41,939 nucleotides of DNA from Lachnospiraceae bacterium (GTDB lineage Bacteria > Bacillota > Clostridia > Lachnospirales > Lachnospiraceae), in contig JAILBX010000038.1 of the NCBI GenBank assembly GCA_024680675.1, forward strand, positions 1 through 41,939, in the 5' to 3' direction. The notes beneath the pieces were generated by a model. It had not been told where the DNA came from. It made no database searches and worked only from the letters and a program-made list of their open reading frames with translations. Each line of letters starts with the position of its first letter. The first letter of the stretch is position 1. Position numbers and translations under genes: made by a program. Positions 35,111 through 41,939 of the stretch are shown one piece after another.

Positions 35111-35249
35111 CGGGTAAGTTTTAAGTACCACAAAAAACTAAATATAAGTGTTGGAATTCATTTCATTTCATTTGATATTGATGAGACACGGACACATTTA
35201 GCTGGTGAGTACCTGTGATTTAATGATTATTATTAAGGAGGGAAGAATC

Positions 35250-35720
35250 GTGCCACGTAAAGGACATATTCAAAAAAGAGACGTATTAGCAGATCCCATT
35301 TACAATTCAAAGGTTGTTACAAAGCTCGTTAATAACATTATGTTAGATGGCAAGAAGGGCGTAGCACAGAAGATAGTTTACGGCGCATTTGAAAAGGTTG
35401 AGAATAAGGCAGGAAAGCCTGCTCTTGAAGTCTTCGAGTCAGCCATGAACAATATAATGCCTACTCTTGAAGTAAAAGCAAGACGTATCGGTGGTGCTAC
35501 ATATCAGGTTCCCATCGAGGTAAGACCTGACAGAAGACAGGCTCTTGCTCTTCGCTGGCTTACAATGTTCTCACGTAAGAGAAGTGAGAAGACCATGGAA
35601 GACAGACTTGCTAACGAGATACTTGACGCATCCAATAATACGGGTTCTGCAGTTAAGAGAAAAGAAGACATGCACAAGATGGCAGAGGCAAACAGAGCTT
35701 TTGCACATTACAGATTCTAG
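35250..35720 (+). CDS. rpsG: 30S ribosomal protein S7
   Basis: A 156-residue protein that organises the 16S 3' domain. The GTG start at 35250 follows AAGGAGGGAAG; the usual start PRKGHIQKR(D) fits the family. Conserved segments: [50 protein letters not shown]. The 139-base gap before it holds a possible long-range stem (GTACCAC with GTG-A-GTAC) and CATTT direct repeats. Confidence 0.98.
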   Translation: MPRKGHIQKRDVLADPIYNSKVVTKLVNNIMLDGKKGVAQKIVYGAFEKVENKAGKPALEVFESAMNNIMPTLEVKARRIGGATYQVPIEVRPDRRQALALRWLTMFSRKRSEKTMEDRLANEILDASNNTGSAVKRKEDMHKMAEANRAFAHYRF

Positions 35721-35732
35721 GAGGAGTAAATT

Positions 35733-37850
35733 TTGGCTGGAAGAGAATATCCATTGGAAAGGACCAGGAATATCGGGATCATGGCTCATATCGATGCGGG
35801 TAAGACCACACTGACTGAGCGTATCCTGTATTATACCGGTGTTAACTACAAGATTGGTGATACTCACGAGGGCACAGCTACCATGGACTGGATGGAGCAG
35901 GAGCAGGAGAGAGGTATAACCATAACATCAGCCGCTACTACCTGCCACTGGACACCCAGGGATCACATGAAGCCTAAGGATGGGGCTTTGGAGCATCGTA
36001 TCAATATCATAGATACTCCGGGTCACGTTGACTTTACTGTTGAGGTTGAGAGATCACTGCGTGTGCTTGACGGAGCTGTGGGAGTTTTCTGCGCAAAGGG
36101 TGGTGTTGAGCCTCAGTCGGAAAACGTATGGCGTCAGGCTGATACTTATAATGTACCCAGAATGGCCTTTATTAATAAGATGGACATTTTGGGAGCTGAT
36201 TTTTATTCAGCAGTAGAACAGATACGTACAAGACTTGGTAAGAATGCCATATGTGTTCAGCTTCCTATAGGTAAGGAAGATGAGTTCAAGGGCATCATAG
36301 ACTTGTTCGAGATGGAAGCATATATTTATAACGATGATAAGGGTGAGGATATTACAATTACCTCCATACCCGATGATATGAAGGATGATGCGGAATTATA
36401 TCATACAGAGCTTGTGGAAAAGATCTGTGAGCTTGATGATGATCTTATGATGCAGTATCTTGATGGCGAGGAGCCTTCGATAGAGGATATGAAGAAGGCT
36501 TTGAGAAAAGGAACCTGTGAGTGTACTGCCATTCCTGTCTGCTGTGGTTCAGCTTACAGAAATAAGGGAGTACAGAAGCTTCTTGATGCCATCCTTGAGT
36601 ACATGCCCGCACCTACAGATATACCTGCTATAAAGGGTACAGATCTTGAAGGAAATGAGGTAGAGAGACATTCATCCGATGATGAGCCTTTCGCTGCACT
36701 TGCATTTAAGATCATGGCTGATCCCTTCGTAGGAAAGCTGGCATTCTTCAGAGTTTATTCAGGAACAATGAATTCCGGTTCATATGTTCTTAATGCTACA
36801 AAAAATAAAAAGGAAAGAGTTGGACGTATCCTTCAGATGCATGCCAACCACAGAGCTGAGCTTGACAAGGTTTATTCCGGAGATATAGCTGCAGCAGTAG
36901 GCTTTAAGCTTACAACCACAGGTGATACGATCTGTGATGAGCAGCATCCGGTTATCCTTGAGTCTATGGAGTTCCCTGAGCCTGTTATAGAGCTGGCTAT
37001 AGAGCCTAAGACCAAGGCCGGTCAGGGTAAGTTAGGCGAGTCCTTAGCAAAGCTTGCAGAAGAGGATCCTACCTTCCGTGCTCATACAAATGCCGAAACC
37101 GGACAGACCATCATAGCCGGTATGGGTGAGCTTCATCTTGAGATAATCGTAGACAGACTCTTAAGAGAATTTAAGGTTGAAGCTAATGTAGGCGCACCTC
37201 AGGTTGCATATAAGGAAGCTATCACCAAGGCTGTTGATATAGAAAGCAAGTATGCAAGACAGTCAGGTGGACGTGGACAGTATGGACATTGTAAGGTTCG
37301 TTTCGAGCCTATGGATGCAAACGGAGATGAACTCTTTAAGTTTGATTCAGAGGTTGTGGGAGGAGCTATTCCCAAAGAATATATCCCCGCTGTAGGAGAG
37401 GGTATAGAAGAAGCTACCAAGACAGGTATTTTGGGAGGCTTCCCGGTTGTAGGTGTACATGCTACGGTTTATGACGGATCATACCATGAAGTGGATTCAT
37501 CGGAAATGGCCTTCCATATTGCCGGATCAATGGCCTTTAAGGATGCTATGCAGAAGGCTTCACCGGTACTTCTTGAGCCCATAATGAAGGTGGAGGTAAC
37601 AATGCCTGAAGAGTATATGGGAGATGTTATCGGTGATATAAATTCCCGTCGTGGACGTATAGAGGGTATGGATGATGTTGGAAACGGAAAGATCGTAAGA
37701 GGCTTCGTTCCCCTTTCGGAAATGTTCGGTTACGCAACAGATCTTCGTTCAAAGACACAGGGTCGTGGAAACTACTCAATGTTCTTTGAGAAGTATGAGC
37801 CGGTTCCAAAGTCAGTTCAGGAAAAAGTACTTGCTAATAAGAAGGTTTAA
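35733..37850 (+). CDS. fusA: Elongation factor G
   Basis: A 705-residue ribosomal translocase GTPase. TTG start with AGGAGGAG nine bases upstream. G1 [20 protein letters not shown]3 DTPGHVDF and G4 NKMD are intact. Domain II ([22 protein letters not shown]), domain III/IV ([15 protein letters not shown]) and domain V ([20 protein letters not shown]) follow. Length is typical. The gene is cotranscribed with rpsLG; tuf has its own promoter downstream. Confidence 0.98.
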   Translation: MAGREYPLERTRNIGIMAHIDAGKTTLTERILYYTGVNYKIGDTHEGTATMDWMEQEQERGITITSAATTCHWTPRDHMKPKDGALEHRINIIDTPGHVDFTVEVERSLRVLDGAVGVFCAKGGVEPQSENVWRQADTYNVPRMAFINKMDILGADFYSAVEQIRTRLGKNAICVQLPIGKEDEFKGIIDLFEMEAYIYNDDKGEDITITSIPDDMKDDAELYHTELVEKICELDDDLMMQYLDGEEPSIEDMKKALRKGTCECTAIPVCCGSAYRNKGVQKLLDAILEYMPAPTDIPAIKGTDLEGNEVERHSSDDEPFAALAFKIMADPFVGKLAFFRVYSGTMNSGSYVLNATKNKKERVGRILQMHANHRAELDKVYSGDIAAAVGFKLTTTGDTICDEQHPVILESMEFPEPVIELAIEPKTKAGQGKLGESLAKLAEEDPTFRAHTNAETGQTIIAGMGELHLEIIVDRLLREFKVEANVGAPQVAYKEAITKAVDIESKYARQSGGRGQYGHCKVRFEPMDANGDELFKFDSEVVGGAIPKEYIPAVGEGIEEATKTGILGGFPVVGVHATVYDGSYHEVDSSEMAFHIAGSMAFKDAMQKASPVLLEPIMKVEVTMPEEYMGDVIGDINSRRGRIEGMDDVGNGKIVRGFVPLSEMFGYATDLRSKTQGRGNYSMFFEKYEPVPKSVQEKVLANKKV

Positions 37851-37857
37851 ATTATCC

Positions 37858-37886
37858 TTGAAAATAAGCAGGGAATGCAATATAAT
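37858..37886 (+). promoter_or_regulatory. Promoter of tuf
   Basis: TTGAAA (37858-37863) and a perfect TATAAT (37881-37886) with a 17-bp spacer. A GAGC-gaag-GCTC hairpin (37898-37909) lies at the predicted 5' end of the message. Confidence 0.85.
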
Positions 37887-37951
37887 CAAGTTTAAACGAG
37901 CGAAGGCTCAGGAATAGAGAAGAGAAATAATCAATTAGGAGGATTATTAAA

Positions 37952-39139
37952 ATGGCAAAAGCTAAATTTGAAAGAAAGAAACCACATTGTAATATTGGTA
38001 CCATCGGACACGTTGACCATGGTAAGACAACTCTTACAGCAGCTATCACCAAGGTTCTCTCAGAGAGAGTTGCAGGTAATACAGCTACTGATTTTGAGAA
38101 CATAGATAAAGCTCCCGAAGAGAGAGAAAGAGGTATCACCATTTCTACTGCTCACGTTGAGTATGAGACAGAGAAGAGACATTACGCTCACGTTGACTGC
38201 CCAGGCCATGCTGACTACGTTAAGAACATGATCACCGGTGCTGCACAGATGGATGGTGCTATTCTGGTTGTTGCTGCTACTGACGGTGTTATGGCTCAGA
38301 CAAAGGAGCATATCCTTCTTTCACGTCAGGTTGGTGTTCCTTACATCGTTGTATTCCTTAACAAGTGTGATATGGTAGATGATCCCGAGCTTATCGAGCT
38401 CGTTGAGATGGAAGTTACCGAGCAGCTTGAAGAGTACGACTTCACAGATTGTCCTATAGTTAAGGGTTCAGCTCTTAAGGCTCTTGAGGATCCTAAGGGC
38501 GAATGGGGAGACAAGATCATGGAGCTTATGGATACAGTTGATTCCTACATTCCTGATCCTCAGAGAGATACTGATAAGCCTTTCCTTATGCCTGTTGAGG
38601 ACGTATTTACTATCACTGGTCGTGGAACAGTTGCTACAGGTAGAGTTGAGCGTGGAACACTTCATATGTCTGATGAAGTTGAGATCGTTGGTATCAAGGA
38701 AGAGACAATGAAGTCAGTTGTAACCGGTATCGAGATGTTCAGAAAGCTTCTTGATGAGGCTCAGGCCGGTGATAATATCGGTGTTCTTCTTCGTGGTGTG
38801 AACAGAACTGATATCGAAAGAGGTCAGGTTGTTGCTAAGCCCGGAACAGTTACCTGCCATAAGAAATTTACAGCTCAGGTTTACGTTCTTACAAAGGATG
38901 AAGGTGGACGTCATACACCTTTCTTCAACAACTATCGTCCTCAGTTCTATTTCAGAACAACAGACGTAACAGGTGTCTGCAATCTTCCTGACGGAACAGA
39001 GATGTGCATGCCTGGTGATAACGTTGAGATGACTATCGAGCTTATTCATCCTGTTGCCTGTGAGCAGGGACTTACATTCGCTATCCGTGAGGGTGGTAGA
39101 ACAGTAGGATCAGGAAGAGTTGCTACTATCATCGAGTAA
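37952..39139 (+). CDS. tuf: Elongation factor Tu
   Basis: A 395-residue GTPase that delivers aminoacyl-tRNA. G1 [16 protein letters not shown]3 [19 protein letters not shown] and G4 NKCD are intact. Domains II ([17 protein letters not shown]) and III ([22 protein letters not shown]) are complete. AGGAGG precedes ATG. It is followed by a strong terminator. Confidence 0.99.
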   Translation: MAKAKFERKKPHCNIGTIGHVDHGKTTLTAAITKVLSERVAGNTATDFENIDKAPEERERGITISTAHVEYETEKRHYAHVDCPGHADYVKNMITGAAQMDGAILVVAATDGVMAQTKEHILLSRQVGVPYIVVFLNKCDMVDDPELIELVEMEVTEQLEEYDFTDCPIVKGSALKALEDPKGEWGDKIMELMDTVDSYIPDPQRDTDKPFLMPVEDVFTITGRGTVATGRVERGTLHMSDEVEIVGIKEETMKSVVTGIEMFRKLLDEAQAGDNIGVLLRGVNRTDIERGQVVAKPGTVTCHKKFTAQVYVLTKDEGGRHTPFFNNYRPQFYFRTTDVTGVCNLPDGTEMCMPGDNVEMTIELIHPVACEQGLTFAIREGGRTVGSGRVATIIE

Positions 39140-39165
39140 TTTTGACAATAAGATCTTTGATATAG

Positions 39166-39206
39166 AAAAAACGGATCCCCGTGTATTTGCGGGGATCTGT
39201 TTTTTC
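39166..39206. terminator. Terminator after tuf
   Basis: CGGATCCCCG pairs with GCGGGGATCTG around TGTATTT, flanked by an A tract and followed by TTTTTT. It is a strong Rho-independent terminator. Confidence 0.93.
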
Positions 39207-39235
39207 TTGCTAAAAAAGATATTAAAGTATAAAAT
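39207..39235 (+). promoter_or_regulatory. Candidate promoter of hydrolase-GPx gene
   Basis: TTGCTA (39207-39212) and TAAAAT (39230-39235), 17 bp apart. Start point near 39242. It begins right after the tuf terminator. Confidence 0.55.
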
Positions 39236-39281
39236 ATTACGGATACGGGCATGGCATGGATCTTAGAGGGAGGTTTTGAAG

Positions 39282-40391
39282 ATGAAGAAACTTATGGTTC
39301 TTTTTCCGGGCATCGGATATACAAATGACAAACCCTTATTGTATTATACAAAAAAGATAGCAAAACAGCATGATTATGAGATTTTTGAGGTTGAATTCAA
39401 GGATATTTCCAAGGATGATGTTTTTAATAACAGAAAGAAAATGTTAGAAGCCTTTAATAAGGTATCCCTCATTGCTGAAGAGTATTTAAATCCCCTGACT
39501 TTTGAGGATTATGATGACATAATCTTTGTATCTAAAAGTATAGGTACAGTGGCTGCTTCGGTATATGCCCACAGGCAGGGTATAAAAGCCAGGCAGGTTT
39601 ATTTCACACCCTTAGAACAGACCTTTTCTTTAATAGAAGAGGGAAATGGCCTGGTATTTACAGGAAGCGAGGATCCCTGGGTGATCCATGAAAATATTGT
39701 TAAGGGCTGCAGAGAAAAGAAGCTGAATATAAGGATATTTAAGGGGGCTAATCATTCTCTTGAAACAGGAGATGTACAAACGGATCTTGAAAATATGGTT
39801 GACATAATTGAAGAGACTGAGAATTATCTTGTGGGAAGTCCCATCTATAGTTTTGAAGTTAAAAACAGAAAGGGAGCTTCTGAAGATCTGAAGGAATATA
39901 AAGGGAAGGTGCTTCTTATCGTAAACAGTGCAACAGGCTGCGGCTTCACCCCACAGTATGAAGCTTTGGAAAAGCTGTACAGAGATCATAAGGAGGAAGG
40001 TTTTGAAATACTGGATTTTCCCTGTGACCAGTTCGGTCATCAGGCCCCGGGCAGCAATGAAGAAATTCATAACTTTTGTACGGCCAGATATGATATTTCA
40101 TTTCCTCAGTTTGGAAAAATAGAAGTAAACGGAGAAAATGAATCAGAATTGTATGCTTACCTTAAATCAAAACAGGATTTTAAAGGCTTTTTGAGAAATT
40201 CTCAAACAGGTATATATATTGAAAGGCTGGTTAAGGAAGCAGATCCCGATTACCAGAACAACAGTAATATAAAGTGGAATTTTACCAAATTTCTGATCAA
40301 CAGAAAGGGGCAGGTGATAGACAGATTTGAACCCGATGCCGGAACGGAAATAGTTCTTCAGGCTGTAGAGAAGGCTCTCAGGGAGGATTGA
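39282..40391 (+). CDS. Fusion: alpha/beta hydrolase-like domain + glutathione peroxidase
   Basis: A 369-residue fusion. Residues about 1-180 are an alpha/beta hydrolase-like fold: LFPGIGYTNDKP, the nucleophile elbow VSKSIGT (Ser86), FTGSEDPW and GANHSLETGD. Residues about 185-369 are a glutathione-peroxidase domain: NSATGCGFTPQYEALEKLY (peroxidatic Cys220), DFPCDQFGHQAPGSNEEI, ISFPQFGKIEVNG, KWNFTKFLINRKGQVIDRF. The motif is Cys-type, not selenocysteine. Glutathione is usually lacking in such anaerobes, so thioredoxin is the likely reductant. The start at 39282 follows GGGAGG; a TTG two codons upstream is possible. The fusion suggests coupled lipid or ester hydrolysis and peroxide removal, which is inference. 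Confidence 0.85.
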   Translation: MKKLMVLFPGIGYTNDKPLLYYTKKIAKQHDYEIFEVEFKDISKDDVFNNRKKMLEAFNKVSLIAEEYLNPLTFEDYDDIIFVSKSIGTVAASVYAHRQGIKARQVYFTPLEQTFSLIEEGNGLVFTGSEDPWVIHENIVKGCREKKLNIRIFKGANHSLETGDVQTDLENMVDIIEETENYLVGSPIYSFEVKNRKGASEDLKEYKGKVLLIVNSATGCGFTPQYEALEKLYRDHKEEGFEILDFPCDQFGHQAPGSNEEIHNFCTARYDISFPQFGKIEVNGENESELYAYLKSKQDFKGFLRNSQTGIYIERLVKEADPDYQNNSNIKWNFTKFLINRKGQVIDRFEPDAGTEIVLQAVEKALRED

Positions 40392-40399
40392 TGTGGGAC

Positions 40400-40426
40400 A
40401 ATACCTGCCCTGTCAGACAAGGTATT
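40400..40426. terminator. Weak hairpin after hydrolase-GPx gene
   Basis: AATACCT (40400-40406) pairs with AGGTATT (40420-40426), but no T run follows, so termination is doubtful. Confidence 0.4.
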
Positions 40427-40515
40427 ATATATAGCATACAAAAAATGATTGTAAATTTTGTGTAAATATTTTTTTAAGATACTGTGTATAATGGATTTAA
40501 AATTTTTTTTAAATA

Positions 40516-40614
40516 TGCTATGATATCAGAGGTGTTTTCATCGGGTTCCTACCCGCAGGAATTCAATGCCGACGATAAAAAGGCATTAAATAATAAAAAG
40601 AAGGGGCGAAAAAA
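40516..40614 (+). promoter_or_regulatory. Extended -10 promoter and hairpin leader of chemoreceptor
   Basis: TGC-TATGAT (40516-40524) is a candidate extended -10. The leader then has CGGG-ttccta-CCCG (about 40542-40555) and ATGCC...GGCAT (about 40567-40586) hairpins and ends with AAGGGGCG before ATG. A known riboswitch class could not be assigned. Confidence 0.4.
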
Positions 40615-41939
40615 ATGAAAAAAGGTATCACAATGCAGTTGATGATGATGATACTGCCGCTGGTGGTGGTTTTACTGGTTGCAGTTCTCTTCATTGGTAA
40701 CGAAAATCTGACTACTCTTGATGAAGCAAAGGCGGTTTATTATGATGAGATAGGTCAGATAGAAACTTCATTATTAGCAATGGACAGGGATATGTATCAG
40801 GCTGAGCTTGATCTGAACGGAGTTTATGACATTCATAGCGGTATAGGAATTGAGTCTGAACTCGAAGAGGAGATAGCCGGTTATAAGGAGAATATTCAAC
40901 AGGTCAAGGACGGGATCGGAAAAGTAAGGAACCTTTACCTGCAGGATCCTTATCTCTACAATGAATTTAAGATATCAGGCCAGACTGAATCAAATTCCGC
41001 CATACTGAGTACTTATGAGAAAGAAATTGCGGCTTGGATCCCTATGTATGATCCTGAAACCGGAAGCGGAGATTTCAAGGCTCAGCATGAGGCCTTTCTT
41101 GCAGCAAGAGAACATTTGAGTATACTTGAAGACAGTATGGAAGAGTATGCAAATCATAAAAATGTTGAAATGCAGGCTGAAATAAGATCTACTCTTGTAA
41201 AGACAATTGTAATAGTAATGATAATCGCTGTTCTCTGCATTGCATACGGTATTTATGTTGCCTTGAATATAGCAAAGAACACAAAGTCTATAGAGTCCTC
41301 TATAACGGAGCTTGCAAAGGGAGATCTTACTGTTGAAATAGATAAGGCAGTTCTCAAGCGTAATGATGAGATCGGTGGAATGGGTCGTGCAGTTGAAAAA
41401 TTCATTCATGAATTAAGAGACATTGTAGGAAAGATAAAGAGTTCCTCCAACAATGTTCTTTCATCCGGAGATGAGCTTGAAAATATGGCTTCACAGACGA
41501 GCCAGACTGCAGATGATATAGCACATGCAGTTGATGATGTTTCAAAGGGTGCAGTTTCCCAGGCTGAAGATATAGAGAATGCTACAGCAAGAGTCAACGA
41601 GATGGGAACCATAATTGAGACCATAGTTGAAAATATCGAGAGTCTTAATAATACATCCGAGAATATGCAGAATGAAGGAAATCAGGCTGTTAAGATCATT
41701 CAGGAGCTTTCTGAATCCAATGACAAGACAGTAGAGGCAGTTATGGGAGTTGCCAAGAATGTTGAGGCTACTGATGAATCTGTTCAGAGGATCTCGGCTG
41801 CGGTACAGCTTATAGCAAATGTTGCCGATCAGACAAACCTCCTGTCTCTGAACGCATCCATAGAGGCAGCCAGGGCAGGTGAAGCAGGAAGAGGTTTTGC
41901 TGTTGTTGCATCTGAAATACAGAATCTTTCAGATGAGTC
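40615..41939 (+). CDS. Methyl-accepting chemotaxis protein (3' end beyond window)
   Basis: At least 441 residues, open at the window end. Transmembrane helix 1 spans about residues 8-28 ([20 protein letters not shown]). A helical extracellular sensor domain follows (about 29-195), then helix 2 (about 198-218; [21 protein letters not shown]) and a HAMP domain (about 219-270). The cytoplasmic signalling coiled coil ends at the edge in the hairpin tip [20 protein letters not shown], the CheA/CheW-binding consensus. It senses an unknown ligand through a four-helix-bundle-type domain and signals to CheA, implying chemotaxis. The ATG is placed behind AAGGGGCG. Confidence 0.95.
   Translation, partial: MKKGITMQLMMMILPLVVVLLVAVLFIGNENLTTLDEAKAVYYDEIGQIETSLLAMDRDMYQAELDLNGVYDIHSGIGIESELEEEIAGYKENIQQVKDGIGKVRNLYLQDPYLYNEFKISGQTESNSAILSTYEKEIAAWIPMYDPETGSGDFKAQHEAFLAAREHLSILEDSMEEYANHKNVEMQAEIRSTLVKTIVIVMIIAVLCIAYGIYVALNIAKNTKSIESSITELAKGDLTVEIDKAVLKRNDEIGGMGRAVEKFIHELRDIVGKIKSSSNNVLSSGDELENMASQTSQTADDIAHAVDDVSKGAVSQAEDIENATARVNEMGTIIETIVENIESLNNTSENMQNEGNQAVKIIQELSESNDKTVEAVMGVAKNVEATDESVQRISAAVQLIANVADQTNLLSLNASIEAARAGEAGRGFAVVASEIQNLSDE

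Noticed and set aside
1-41939. CRISPR array, integrase or complete insertion sequence
   Set aside because: No regular repeat-spacer pattern, recombinase or transposase gene was found. Only the hairpins at 17-130 hint at a mobile element end.

Overview
The window looks like a chromosome segment of a Lachnospiraceae-type Clostridium relative (Firmicutes, order Eubacteriales). The reasons are the moderately low GC content, strong AGGAGG ribosome binding sites, TTGACA/TATAAT promoters with 17-18 bp spacers, frequent TTG starts, and the ribosomal/RNA polymerase gene order. The genus cannot be fixed from sequence alone; Butyrivibrio, Pseudobutyrivibrio or Lachnospira relatives are plausible.

Layout. 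1-145 is a run of hairpins. 158-3002 holds two divergently transcribed alpha/beta hydrolases and a flavoredoxin-type flavin reductase. 3075-11903 is a five-gene, tightly packed surface-glycan operon: two CgeB-like glycosyltransferases, a 1277-residue multi-domain protein (GT2, degenerate methyltransferase-like, HAD-IIIC/FkbH-like, SGNH-like, LicD), a second fusion glycosyltransferase, and UDP-galactopyranose mutase. It converges on a FliD-like (flagellar-cap-like) gene at 11998-13308. A Rieske-type oxygenase and a YegS-type lipid kinase follow.

15591-29208 is the housekeeping block rpmG-secE-nusG-rplK-rplA, then a CapA-like lipoprotein gene, then rplJ-rplL-rpoB-rpoC. It contains a candidate L1 mRNA site, an L10 leader, and an rpoB promoter nested inside the rplL-rpoB attenuator hairpin. 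From 34421 down to 29227 a seven-gene operon runs head-on against rpoBC: transglutaminase, GspF/PilC, four small membrane or pseudopilin-like proteins, and PilT. This compact type IV pilus-like system lacks PilB, PilM-Q and PilD here and is the best candidate for an under-described machine. It separates rpoC from rpsL-rpsG-fusA-tuf (34694-39139). The window ends with an alpha/beta hydrolase-glutathione peroxidase fusion and a truncated chemoreceptor.

Working together: the ribosomal genes are a growth-controlled expression block. The glycan operon probably builds a galactofuranose-containing, phospho-substituted cell-surface or appendage polymer. The pilus-like operon, FliD-like protein and chemoreceptor point to surface appendages and motility or adhesion. 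These functional links are inference from gene content and adjacency.
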